Source of the DNA: Paraglomus occultum
Lineage: Eukaryota > Glomeromycota > Glomeromycetes > Paraglomerales > Paraglomeraceae
Assembly (NCBI GenBank): GCA_910592205.1
Contig: CAJVPJ010000154.1
Location: 1 to 39,340 of the forward strand
DNA: 39,340 bases
Direction: 5' to 3'
Part shown: in pieces, positions 20,559-31,405 of the stretch
Layout: each line of letters starts with the position of its first letter
Position numbering within the stretch: position 1 is the first letter of the stretch
Translations under genes and position numbers: made by a program
Notes under the pieces: generated by a model
What the model was told of the DNA's origin: nothing
Seen by the model: only the letters and a program-made list of their open reading frames with translations
The model's database searches: none

Positions 20559-22554
20559 ACGCTGCCACTAGGAGTAAATCGCGGTTATTCAACAAAACCC
20601 CTGTTACCGAAAAAAAGTCAAGCCAAATTTGGCTTCCTGTGGTGAATAGGATACGTTTGGCAATCGTGGTTCCGGCAATCGTCGCTGGGTAACATAGCTG
20701 CGCTGTCGACCTGAGTTGGTACGATTTTACTGCATGTGAACGTTCGATATCCGTTCCGAAAGGTGATGTAACTCGGACTGTGTGGTGAATAGGGTACATG
20801 GACCATAGCATTGAAAGCGCATCGTGGCCGCAACTTGCGTATTTTACGTCTGTTGTGAAACGTTCTTCTTTGGTCCTTGACGCGAGGATTCGTTCACTCA
20901 TTCTTTTATAATTCTTATTTTAGGACCGAACGAACCGACGTTATGACATTCAAGCAGGTTTCTTGAACCGAACTGACTAGTGACATCGCTCGAAGACTTG
21001 TACAGTCACGGCGGCGTTTTTCATGTCTCAACATGCTTTTTGCATCTGTCTGAAAGCTTAATTGCTGGACCGACTAAACAGTAAGTTAGCATGATAGCTG
21101 ATGACGGCTAATGCTTTTTGCATCAGGTCTCGATGACTTGAAAACAATAAAGTGGATACAATCAAAGTTCCATTGTTACAATTTGCTGGCGTTTTCGGAC
21201 AGCTGTTGATAGAAGACATGGTACATGGCTTTTATGTTCTTTCCCGGTTCAACATTCGAGTTACCAACAAAACTGGCTCACGTCGGAAAGTTAAAATCAA
21301 CAATAAAAATTAACCATGTAATGGTAAGTACTAAAAGTTGGTTGATTGGCAAATTATTTTTTTTCCTATCTTGACATCAAAAAAAAATGACATATAAATT
21401 AACTATTTTGCATAGGAAATATATAAAAAAATCGATTAAACTGAACCATGGTGGACACCAAAAAATAAACCTCAAGTATTAACTGCGATTGAAGAAATGG
21501 AGCAACTATTCCGTCTCACCAACAACAATCAGCGACCTCGTCTCACCAACAACAACCGAAACTTATACCTCCTATAATAAATATCATAAATATAATAATT
21601 GACCACGACGATACTACTGAGCTGGTCGCTCATCAACCTCCGACGTGCAACCCTATCCATCAACGTACGGTGTCGATCAGACATGGGATGGGTTTGAAAA
21701 TGGTCTACAAGTGCACGTATTAGCACGGGCAGTCATTGTTATAGGTCGCTGACCATTCATGACCTTAGAGCATCTACTCTAATAATCCTTTGGTAGCCGT
21801 ACATTGGATAGAAACGCATAATCCATCTCTATTTATAGCAATCTTTTTAGCAATTTCAAAATGAAAAAAATGCCGATTTGCACAAACAGGGCACCAAGTA
21901 TATTTATATATTGTTCTATTAGGTGGAGCATCCTATTCATGATTTTTAGAACACTTCCATCTTAATGGTGTAGAAATATTAAACCATTACGAGCTCTAGC
22001 AATATTACAAGCATCATTTTTAATCGCATTGAGAATTAGCAAAGTTATATATATATAAGCTTTTATTTAAATTCTATACAAAAAAATGAATTGCACTTTA
22101 AGAATAAATAAGAATCAAATCAAATAGATCTAAATCCCTAAATTCCATATAAATTACATATAACCATACCTCATCCTTTTTTTATCTGTTTCGTTGGAAT
22201 TTTCTCGTTTATTGTTTATGTTTTCCGATTTTTAATTGCATTTGATATTTTTTGTTTAGAAGGTCCTTGAAAGAAATTACCGATATCGAAATTAAAAGTT
22301 CATTGATTGAACCCAACATGTCCAACTACAGTGCCCGAAATTGTAAACGAGGGTCCACTGGCTGAGCCGTGCTCCTTAGTTTTCTTCCATTTTCGCGCTA
22401 CTTTACAATCGGCCGTTTACCCTAGGGCAAAAGAAAAATTAGTAATATTCTCTCAACTAGTACTTTTACAATCCTTTGTCTGGTATATGTCCCACCGGTT
22501 GCCCCGAAGACTTGAATATCAGATGAACCCAAAGTTACCCAATGTCCCAGAGGG

Positions 22555-22599
22555 GCTAGTGTTGGTCACCCCGAAGTTACCTGGTGGTCCAACACTAGC
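22555..22599. repeat. Inverted repeat / long hairpin
   Basis: GCTAGTGTTGG at 22555-22565 is matched exactly by CCAACACTAGC at 22589-22599. CACC/GGTG pairs inside the 23-nt loop extend the stem. The surrounding 22300-22620 has scattered CCCGAAGTTACC-like repeats. It may be an eroded transposon or a structured RNA. Confidence 0.6.
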
Positions 22600-22961
22600 T
22601 GTATGGCTGAACCCGAAGTCTTGAATTATAGGATTCTCTAAGGACCTTATAACGCCACTTATTATTATGCTTTCAAAGAAAAAGACTCATGCTTGCCTTC
22701 CTATAGTCATTTAATAACAGACGTGCCTTATCACTTCTTTTGCCGTTCTTCATGTCAGCAATAATCTCAAGAGATGTAGTATATGATTCTACGGTCGCAC
22801 TCTTCCAAGAAATCAGTAATATTCCACTTTGATGATGCCCTTTCAAAATATTCGTGATTCAACTACGAGTTAGTCAATCAGATTTAGAATTTATAGTAGC
22901 AATCACGATTACATCATGCATCCATAACCTTTGATTTTATGTGGTATAACTATAGGAAGCC

Positions 22962-23094
22962 GTTCATTTCCCCGGCAATCACTTCCCGACACCTCATTTC
23001 CCCGACAGTTCACTTCCCTGTCCGTTCAATTATTTCCGACAATTTTATCTTAGTGCCGAAATATTTATTGGGAATAATTGTCGGGGAAATGAAC
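22962..23094. mobile_element. MITE-like element with iterated CCGACA motif
   Basis: Terminal inverted repeats of 17 bp, GTTCATTTCCCCG[G/A]CAAT, differ at one base. Between them the motif TTCANTTCCCCGACA is repeated about four more times in degenerate form. The element is 133 bp and non-coding. The same motif with A for one C forms the element at 30871-30976, so these are two members of one family. No clear target-site duplication is visible. Confidence 0.65.
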
Positions 23095-23545
23095 TAGACC
23101 CGGTGAAAGAATTAATTATAATGTACTATGCTGTTTATGTCAATAAAGTTCTCTTAATATTAAAACAAGAGTGTTATTAAAATCGGATGATCATTCTTCG
23201 TTACACATTGTCATCAACTTCTCATGGACGTGTTTTGATCTCGTGCGACATATTATATTTACCGCAGTCAAACTGAATAATATTTTCATGTGCAAATAGA
23301 TAGTATGGATGGCAATAAATCGTTGAAACGAGTGACTTTTCATATTCCCTACAAATAAAGGGACTGAGCAACACCTTGCATCTGTTGTATGGTGATAATC
23401 GCGTCGAACACGTTTTGTTGGGAAACTTGATTGTAACCCTCGTATAACTGTGGCGTTCGCCAAATTCAGCCCCTGAAATACTTTGTGCCATCTCATCGTT
23501 AATGAATTTTTTGTTCTTGGCAACTCTCGAAATATTCTGCCGACA

Positions 23546-25800
23546 ATGTCTACCGAACATTCCAAGATTCACCCCGTGCCCGAACGACTATTAGATGCAA
23601 AGAAAGTGCCACCTAAGCCTCACATCGACTCTTTCGAGGCTTATCAAAAAATGTACAGGAAAAGTATTATGGAACCTGAAGCCTTTTGGGGACAAGTAAG
23701 TGTATTATAGGGTCGGAAGCGTAAGTGTGGGAATTGATTTATTAATGGAATGCCCTTAATATTACATGAAAGCAGATGAAAGTTTAACTAGTCACGATAA
23801 ATGTGCGCTCCAGCCATTTTCTAAAAAAAAAAAAAGTCAACTACGTTCAAAATTTCATTGTCTCATCGCATTCAATTGAATCACATTCTCACAGTTGGCT
23901 AAAGAACTCCTTCATTGGCACAAACCATTCGAAACTGTTCTTTCTGGTGGGTTTGATTACGGAGATATCGCATGGTTTCCTGAAGGCGAACTGAACGCAT
24001 CTTACAATTGTGTTGATAGGCACGCCCTCGCCAATCCTGACAAAGTAAATACAAGTATTCAAACAGATGAGTTTTACCAGATTTAAAAGCATTGAAAGTT
24101 AATTACGCTTTTTTTGTCTACTTTAGGTTGCGATCATATACGAGGGCGATGAGCCAGGAAATGATCGCACTATAACATACGGTGAGCTTCTCCGAGATGT
24201 AGGTCGTCTCGCTAATGCTCTCAAATCTTACAGACTGCGCAAAGGCGATACTGTTGCAATCTATATGCCAATGGTCCCCGAAGCTATTATCGCTTTCCTT
24301 GCATGTGCTCGCCTGGGAATCATTCATTCGGTCGTGTTTGCTGGTTTCTCGGCCGAAGCACTACGTGATCGTATTCGAGATGCTTCTAGTAAATTGGTAA
24401 TCACTGCTGATGAGGGGCGACGAGGTGGAAAGACGATTCATATCAAAAAAATTGTCGATGAAGCGTTGAAAGAGTGCCCTACAGTAGAACATGTGTTAGT
24501 ATACCAAAGGACAGGGTCAGACGTACCATTCAAATCGCCAAGAGACTTGTGGTGGCACGAAGAGATTGAGAAGCAGAGGCCATATTGTCCACCAGAAATT
24601 GTCAATTCGGAGGATGCGTTATTCTTATTATATACTTCTGGTTCAACAGGGAAACCTAAAGGTATATTACATACGACCGCAGGGTATTTATTAGGAGCCG
24701 CGATAACTTTCAAATACGTCTTTGATTATCATGAGGGAGACGTTTTTGGATGCATGGCAGATATCGGTTGGATTACTGGGCATACTTATATCGTCTATGG
24801 GTCTCTCTGTTACGGCGGCACCACTGTTGTCTTTGAATCCACACCAATTTACCCTACGCCCAGCAGATATTGGGAGGTTGTAGCAAAACACAAGATTACT
24901 CAGTTTTACACTGCTCCCACTGCAATCCGTCTTCTCCGTCGTCTTGGCCATCAGCACGTAGAAGGGCATGATTTGTCTAGCTTACGTGTGATCGGTTCCG
25001 TTGGAGAACCGATTAACCCCGAGGCATGGGAGTGGTATAACGAAGTTGTAGGAAAGGGTAAATGTGCAGTCGTAGATACGTACTGGCAGACCGAGACTGG
25101 TTCAATCGTGATATCACCACTGCCGGGTGCCATTCCCACTAAACCGGGATCAGCAACTGTGCCCTTCTTCGGTGTTGATCCAGTCATATTGGATCCTACT
25201 AGTGGAGAAGAATTGCATGGAAATGGTGTTGAGGGTGTGCTTGTGTTCAAGCAGCCATGGCCATCAATGGCTAGAACAGTTTATAATAATCATAATCGGT
25301 ATCTTGACACATATTTGAAACCTTATAAGGGCTATTACTACACAGGCGACGGGGTCGGCAGAGACGAGGATGGCTACTACTGGATCCGTGGTAGAGTTGA
25401 TGATGTTATCAATGTATCCGGACATCGTCTGTCGACTGCCGAGATTGAATCGGCTTTGGTCGCGCACGATGGAGTAGCTGAGGCGGCAGCTATCGGGGTT
25501 TCTCATGAAATCACGGGGCAAGCGGTACATGCATTTGTTACTCTTAAAGCTAGAGGAGAAAATACGGAAGTTAAAGAACTAGTTCTGCAGGTGCAGAAAG
25601 GAATTGGCACATTTGCTGCTCCCAAGAAAATTTATCTTGTTCCTGATTTACCAAAGACTAGGAGTGGTAAGATTATGAGAAGAGTTTTGCGAAAAGTCGT
25701 TGCTGGAGAGTCGGACCAACTTGGTGATTTGAGTACGCTGGCAGACCCAAGTATTATTCCTACCCTTATAAACAAGGTCAATCAGGAGCAATCAAAATAA
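23546..25800 (+). CDS. ACS: Acetyl-CoA synthetase (AMP-forming)
   Basis: Three exons (23546-23695, 23895-24044, 24127-25800; junctions phase 0) give 657 aa, the normal length for eukaryotic acetyl-CoA synthetase (fungal FacA/Acs1). It converts acetate, ATP and CoA to acetyl-CoA in cytosol or nucleus, feeding lipid synthesis and histone acetylation. The N-terminal ACAS motif is [13 protein letters not shown] across the first intron. The P-loop-like adenylation motif [11 protein letters not shown] is at 269-279, DTYWQTETG near 418-426, and [20 protein letters not shown] near the hinge. The catalytic, acetylation-controlled lysine is in TRSGKIMRR (Lys615). All expected motifs are intact. A poly(A)-type AATAAA lies at 25852. 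Downstream ATX1 converges on it. The start is supported by the context ACAATG and the usual short N-terminus. Confidence 0.98.
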
Positions 25801-25996
25801 TAGCGATGACATTTATTTAAACGAACACAAAAGAGTTGTATTTAGGATCTGAATAAAAATTTTTGCAGTATAAATACCGCAAACATTACAAACGTTGATT
25901 GTACTTGCAAGTCAATATAAATATTCTATCAAGCTTGGCTCGCTCACAAATTGGCGATGCTTCCGTTAACAATCATACGGCCTGTATAGTCTGAAA
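25801..25996. terminator. Shared 3' region of ACS and ATX1
   Basis: 196 bp between two convergent stop codons. AATAAA at 25852-25857 on plus is a likely cleavage signal for ACS. No other gene is seen. Confidence 0.4.
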
Positions 25997-26459
25997 TCAT
26001 GATAGCGGTTTTACAGCTTTTCCGGTATTTTTGATTGTTTCAAAGATTTTCTCCTGTGATAGGCTGGTCTCGACGATTACCGTCTGCTCTTCCAAGCTAA
26101 TATCGACCTTGTCGACACCTACGCAAGTGTGTATAATAAATCATTAAATAATTGCCTGCATGTAGAACACTTGACAACGAATACAAAAAAGATTGGCCAT
26201 TGTGACATTAGCAGTCAAAAATGCGCATGTCTTTATCTCCAATCCAATAACAATTAAGCTACAGCATTGATAATTGCTTCTTTACCTTCGAGTTTATTCA
26301 ACGCTTTGTTGACTGCATTCGAACAGCCGGAGCACGACATGGTTACGTTAAACTTGTAAGTGTTCTGCATTATGAGACATTGCGAGAACACACCCAGTTA
26401 ATGAAAAATGTATACACAGAAAATTCTACAAGGAAAAACCTACGTACAGTAGCTGGCAT
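25997..26459 (-). CDS. ATX1: Copper chaperone Atx1-like
   Basis: Three exons (26459-26448, 26364-26286, 26118-25997) give 70 aa, typical for Atx1/ATOX1. The first exon codes only MPAT. A heavy-metal-associated fold follows, with the metal-binding MSCSGCS (CxxC), a helix (NAVNKALNKLEG), VDKVDISLEEQTVIVETSL, and a final KNTGKAVKPLS. Atx1 carries Cu(I) to the Ccc2/ATP7-type pump in the trans-Golgi; the lysine-rich tail fits the docking surface. It lies head after tail with the tetraspanin, which ends 264 bp upstream on the same strand, and converges with ACS. Confidence 0.95.
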
Positions 26460-26723
26460 GCTGATACAATTGAATTTAGGTATGGTGAATATTGATGAAT
26501 ACGTTTTTATATTATTGTGGACGTCATTATGATTACTAATCACGCAAAATTCAACAAATTGCATTCGATTTGTCATTGTCTTAGTAATAGACACCCCTAA
26601 ACGGAATTCGAATTATTGTTCATTTTGTGGAATATCAAACGCTGTACGCACTGTTGCTTATCTAATAGCAACAGCCACAAATACAACTACATAAGTTACT
26701 GTCTATATAGACTTTTTCCCCTC

Positions 26724-27783
26724 TTAACCCGTGCTGCCATATGGCGCAACGGGTCGCGCAACATATGTTTTAGGAGCTTCCTCGTCCCTATACCCTACAT
26801 TTCTACCACGCCCCTGGTTGACAAGTCGCTCATGTTCTCTTCTATAGTCAGACTCACGCATCCACGCATTCGGAATACGTCGAATGAGAAGATAAGCGCA
26901 AATCAATGCCATAATCTAGCGATACAAAATCTGTTACATCCTGTTCAACCTTGACATTTACCATAACTCGCAATATTAAGTGCAAATTATTTACCTGGAT
27001 CGCAACCAAGAAAATACCAAGAATGCCCCACATATATTGGTGATGTTTATAAGAATCCCGCAAACTATCATAGCATGGTCTATCCCAACCGTAATATGTG
27101 TTATTAGCGCAATTTGATGGAACTGCACGGTCGGTCGTGCTACGGAATCCGCAACATGAATATTCGTTTTCAATGTCACGGATTATTCGGGGACGCGTTC
27201 TATACGCTTTGTCCCAAGCGGCGTCAACAGCATTCTCAACCTAAAGATTCAAAATACGTAAGTCCGTATTCGATTATATGGACGATCGACCCAATCGTAC
27301 GTACATGCTTTGTATTAGCCAGAGCTAATAGGATAGCTATTGTTTGAATGATGACTAATATCAGCAGAACACCGAAATACTAAAATCGTTTCCAAGAATC
27401 AAGGATTAAAACACGAATCATAAAATTCTCGAGTTAAACAGTTGGTTCGTTGCTGATAAGCATCAAGGATACGGTAATCAACACTGGTTTACTCTCCACA
27501 AGCGCACCACAGCATCCTGCGATCGACACTAAAATCACCAACGCACCAATAATGGTTATCCCTAGAGGGAGAGCGTTCGAATATAGACGTGCATCAGGCG
27601 ATAATAGCTCGTAAAGTCCAAAGGTTACAAGAAAGAAACCTGCCAACTACACAAAAATTACAAACGAGCCAACATGAGATAAATTTATAAGAATTTACCA
27701 CATATTACTTATAACCGCTATTTATAGCATACCAAAGTCAACACATTTGTAGCCACGACAAAAGTTCGACCAGCAACCCCCAT
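26724..27783 (-). CDS. Tetraspanin family membrane protein
   Basis: Five exons (27783-27733, 27646-27473, 27379-27305, 27240-26995, 26915-26724) give 245 aa. There are four hydrophobic segments: from the start through LAGFFLVTFGLY; GITIIGALVILVSIAG; FGVLLILVIIQTIAILLA; and MWGILGIFLVAIQ joined to IMALICAYLLI. The large extracellular loop contains the tetraspanin signature CCG in EYSCCGFRS, with further cysteines in SNCANN and RPCYDS. A CCG also follows the second segment. The cytoplasmic tail is charged (REHERLVNQGRGRNVGYRD). Tetraspanins organise membrane microdomains; fungal members (Pls1, Tsp2, Tsp3) act in development and host penetration, but the subfamily here is not determined. Confidence 0.88.
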
Positions 27784-28281
27784 TTTCGCTTTTCTAACAT
27801 GTTCTGGGCAGCAACCGAAATGTCTACTATTTATTATACATTACGCTCGACATTCGCTAAATATGACGTAGAAATTTGGCAAAAATTGCGTAATAGTAAT
27901 GCGACGCCACAAGCGTTCAGACGTTAAACGCAAGACTATGATATAAATTGTGATGACGTATTTCGATGTGAATGTTTTGTTTGCCATATGTTACGTAATA
28001 CTATATTTGCAGTGTGTGAGAAATCTAATTACGTAATAAACCGCCGCAAATGGACACGGCGGCACCGAATTTTCTCACGAAATTTAATGACAATATAACG
28101 AAAAGAATGTCTAATTGTTATCAGATTTATGGGTCAAACCTTATATACTAATACGGTTTTCGATTTTCATACAAATACTTGAATCATTTATTAACCCACT
28201 TACTGAAACCATGAAAGTAATTTCTATTATGACGGAGCATTTCTGCATGTCTTAAATTTACAGGATTCAATTCGTAGAGGA

Positions 28282-28350
28282 CCACAGTCACAGGGTTGTG
28301 GTAGGAGTGTAAAGGGGGCGCCTTTCAGTAGTATTAACGCCGAAAGGCGC
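28282..28350. ncRNA. Two adjacent GC-rich hairpins, possible structured RNA
   Basis: CCACA (28282-28286) pairs with TGTGG (28297-28301). Then GCGCCTTTC (28318-28326) pairs perfectly with GAAAGGCGC (28342-28350) over a 15-nt loop. They lie in otherwise AT-rich spacer. No known RNA family (tRNA, 5S, snRNA) is recognised, so a small RNA is only a possibility; a cruciform or eroded repeat are alternatives. Confidence 0.25.
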
Positions 28351-29115
28351 GGTGCCATGAATTTCACGCTCTCTGATCTGCAAAGGGTTATTTATCAAGG
28401 GGAAAACATTTTACATCAAAATTGTCCGGAAGAGTTGTAAACTCAAATACTACTTAAACTTCATAATAATTATTGATACAGATTAATTTATTTCCCCAGA
28501 GTACTCCTCATCCATCCATGCAACGTTGCGGACGATTTTGCCAGTTCTGGAAAGATTTCTCATATCAATTTTGGGATAGTGCCTTTAATCCTCCGACACT
28601 TTATATTGCTGACTAAAAAATTCGTAAAAGACCCCCGTATTATGCAGATCAAATATTACCTTGTCACATGATAATAATAATGTATGAATAGTACGCTATG
28701 ATATTTTAAACATATTCCACAGAGAAAAACTCCGAGTCCATCGTAACGAAACGCTTTTGCCGCCAAAAAAATTTATTTTCACTTGTCAGTATGCAATAAA
28801 CGGATATGCTTCTATGATTGATCTTTTTTATTTAGCGGTCTCATTTGCTTTGGCTATGTCGAATCTGCTCGCTATTTCTCGAACGATAATAGTAATAAAT
28901 GACAATAAATATTTCCCTTGCTGCCATTTCTGCGAACTTGTTAGCGAAACGAAAAGTTTTTGCAGATTTGTTAGCGCGAACCATGGTATTGTGCGAAGAA
29001 AAGAATGAGAATCCAGTTTGCTTGTTTACATGTATATAGAATGAGTTACATAAACTCTGTGCGGTTGACCATGGATGCGACTTTTATTCTATGAGTAAAA
29101 TATCAAATAATAGTA

Positions 29116-29445
29116 TGTGTTACGGACATATTTAATATATTCAACACATTCAACTTACTCATTCCCTATTTTCCCCCCTTCCCTTTCCATTTTCCCATTT
29201 CCCCCCTTTTTCTTCCCCACCTTTTGATCGTCACCTTTCTATTTAGTCGTTGTGTTATCTTAGCACCAGTTTTCTTTGTGCATTGAAGATCTCCAGACTT
29301 ATTTAGGGTGTTTGGGAGAGCGATTAGTTCTGTCGCGTAATGTTCAGCCGACAGAGGGATTTACTTAGCTTAGCTCACGTATCACCATATCATTCCGGTG
29401 ACTGTTCAATTAAGACTGAATGCTAAATAAACAATTATTCTATCA
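29116..29445 (+). mobile_element. Possible solo LTR-like sequence
   Basis: The stretch begins TGTGTTACGG and ends TATCA, contains a polypyrimidine tract at 29160-29222 and an AATAAA at 29426-29431, and is followed by a purine run (AAAGGGGGGAAA). This is the look of a promoter/poly(A)-bearing LTR. No second copy, primer-binding site or target duplication is visible, so the call is weak. Confidence 0.25.
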
Positions 29446-29653
29446 AAGGGGGGAAATACTATTTATCGACTAGTCTGATTTTCGTGATACAAAGTGAACG
29501 CTTGATCCTTGGATGAGAAAGGCACTTGTGACATTTTGGAAAGGTTGCTTAACACAGGCTGTGGCTCAGACATGATAATCTTGGATCAGCAAATAATTAC
29601 TATAACTTCATTTTAATTGTTTAAAAAATTATAATCAGTTTAATATAGGGTTA

Positions 29654-29682
29654 TCTCTCTCTCTCTCTATATATATATATAA
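29654..29682. repeat. Compound microsatellite (TC)n(TA)n
   Basis: Seven TC units are followed by about seven TA units. Length is likely to vary between nuclei or isolates. Confidence 0.9.
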
Positions 29683-29739
29683 TAACTTATTATCAAAGAA
29701 GGAAGGAAAATCATAACTAGTAAACGAGCATTAACGCGA

Positions 29740-30450
29740 TTAGCTTTACTTCCTGTTACAGCACGTAATTATCGTCTACCAGTTGTTCTGCTAATTTCGT
29801 ATTTTTGTTGTAATAATTTCTCTTTGATTTAGCCTTAACTAAATGTTCTTGTACCCTTTTAGTAATTTTGCTGTTTCTTCCTTACGAGCATTATACTGTA
29901 AGTCGTTCCGAAAATGTTGACAAGTGTCACATACTGTAATTCTGTTCTTATTTATAATTTGAATAATTTGTGCAATAACTTGCGCAACGCATCATATCTT
30001 ATCAATTTCAACGTGCTATCATTTTCGAGACCTGCAATAAGATTATGATGGACCGATTTATAACTCGTTTCAGCTGGCAATAGTGTAAGCGAATTAAGTA
30101 ATGCGATTGACATGTCTGCCAGGACTTGGTAATCCGTCTTTGTTAATTGTTATTTTAGTTTTCTATCGCGGCACTTTTTTACATTACCATAAACGCGCGC
30201 GGTATTATACCATTTGTTGCTAAATGGATTCGAAGTGAGCGTGACCAATTCCCAGCTTATTGAGACACGTTTTTGACAGAGCGTGTATTGCAATCTTAGT
30301 AGTAAAACGTTCGCTTATTTGTACGCGTTTTCTTTTCAGACTGGTTATTCTCCACCCATTCATTGCTTTCAGCTAGGCAATTAAAAATATATCTTGTTCA
30401 AATCTAGAAAGAACTTGAAACGCTTTACGTAATTCGGCAAAATTTCTCTC
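29740..30450 (-). pseudogene. Degraded transposon-type ORF
   Basis: On minus, protein-like segments appear in different frames in a consistent order: FEQDIFLIA near 30400; a basic stretch LKRKRVQISERFTTKIAIH; MSIALLNSLTLLPAETSYKS near 30115; ITVCDTCQHFRNDLQYNARK near 29920; then, after a one-base shift, HLVKAKSKRNYYNKNTKLAE near 29820. The C-x2-C plus RNYYNKNT pattern resembles transposon proteins abundant in Glomeromycotina genomes. Several stops and frameshifts show it is dead. The exact superfamily cannot be named from this alone. Confidence 0.4.
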
Positions 30451-30870
30451 AGAAATTTTTTTGAGCAACCACAATTGCAACCTATTTTCAAAAAATGAAT
30501 TGCTTTTTTCGTATTTGGTGCCATTATATTCATTCTTCATATACGGGTAATTCTATATATTTTTTATGACGGCGCATTTCTTAACGACATGACATGTTTT
30601 GCGCATTACGAATTACGAATAAAATGCAGTATATATAAAAAAACATGTGGAAATAAATATTGTTACAACAATTTTCTTTTTTTCGAAACATAAAAAAGTA
30701 TTTTCCCAGCTTCATGGGCACTTTATTACTGCATGATTGCCTTAGCCGAAGTACATTTTGCTACGTGGGGTGGCCGAAAAGTCTTGCATGTGTGGCTGTA
30801 TTTCAGCGAAAATCAACCTAAACCCCAAATGAAAAAAATTATAATCGGAATTTATTTACTAGGGGTCCGG

Positions 30871-30976
30871 TTCATTTCACCGACAATCGTTTCGCCGACA
30901 ATCATTTAACCGACAAATTTTCGCCAGCATTATTTTGAAATTATCCTTTTTTGGTAGTTTCTGTCGGTGAAATGAA
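30871..30976. mobile_element. MITE-like element, second member of CCGACA family
   Basis: Ends TTCATTTCACCGACA and its exact reverse complement (15 bp) bound a 106-bp non-coding interval. Internal degenerate copies are TTTCGCCGACAATCA, TTTAACCGACAAATT and TTTTCGCCAGC. It shares motif and layout with 22962-23094. Confidence 0.65.
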
Positions 30977-31075
30977 TGCCTCCCAAACCATCAGCGAACA
31001 AAATTTATTCGCCAAATATCGAACGGTAGTAGAAAAAATTGTGCGATAAAGAACCAAAATTTTTACTTAACAAAA

Positions 31076-31405
31076 ATGGCGTTTGAAATTCATAAGTTGC
31101 TCGACGAACAGAAGGCCATTGCTTGCATCTACGGTAAGAAAATTTTATCTTCAAAGAAACTAACATTACATCAAATATGGAATTTATCGCTGTCGACGGT
31201 ATGGAGAATTCTGTAGCAACGTTAAATGACGATGATATCATTTAAGATACTCGAAACAGAATATAATTCCGATGCAGAAGAGAATCCCGATATACAAGAA
31301 ATAAAAAATTCGTTAAAAAAAGGCGAAGATGCATTAAAAAAGTCTTTATCGTTTCTCGAACAACAGGAAACGATAACATTAATATTCATGCAGATGATTT
31401 ATTAG
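31076..31405 (+). CDS. Small coiled-coil protein, unassigned
   Basis: An ATG in strong context (AAAAATGGC) opens MAFEIHKLLDEQKAIACIY. An intron 31134-31259 (GTAAGA...ACAG) joins in phase to an acidic then helical segment (YNSDAEENPDIQEIKNSLKK, GEDALKKSLSFLEQQE) and a TAG at 31403-31405, giving about 67 aa. A +1 frame after the glutamines stays open further (INIHADDLLVVRRLISRVLY), so either the gene is longer with an unresolved intron or frameshift, or it is truncated. I do not recognise the family; heptad-like spacing suggests a coiled coil. Confidence 0.35.

Larger units (their letters stand above)
19657..23545. other. Long intergenic region with palindromes and repeats
   Basis: Nearly 3.9 kb without a recognisable gene. 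A 157-codon open frame on minus (20901-20428) has no family resemblance, and its composition tracks local GC. Near-duplicate short segments (GAAAGCGCATCG at 20501 and 20815, and TGTGGTGAATAGG at 20638 and 20781) fall inside it. A 17-bp direct repeat CGTCTCACCAACAACAA occurs at 21512 and 21539. An open frame at 22307-22624 overlaps a long hairpin. The right part carries a short inverted-repeat element (22962-23094). The last 100 bp should contain the acetyl-CoA synthetase promoter, which I cannot resolve. Confidence 0.4.
27784..31075. other. Gene-poor region with repeats and transposon debris
   Basis: Upstream of the tetraspanin there is no convincing intact gene for 3.3 kb. A reverse frame near 28985 (MVRANKSAKTFRFANKFAEM) is short and unassigned. 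The separately listed items are tandem hairpins, a polypyrimidine tract, a possible LTR, a microsatellite, a degraded transposase and a MITE-like element. Confidence 0.4.

Noticed and set aside
20428-20901. 157-codon minus-strand open frame considered as a gene
   Set aside because: No recognisable motif, it contains short repeated DNA words, and no splice or promoter context supports it.
24215-25530. Several long open frames antisense to or out of frame with the acetyl-CoA synthetase
   Set aside because: They are by-products of the codon structure of a strongly conserved gene and have no family resemblance.
26854-27179. Alternative frames within the tetraspanin exon 4 region
   Set aside because: They compete with the CCG-containing frame, which has all tetraspanin features.
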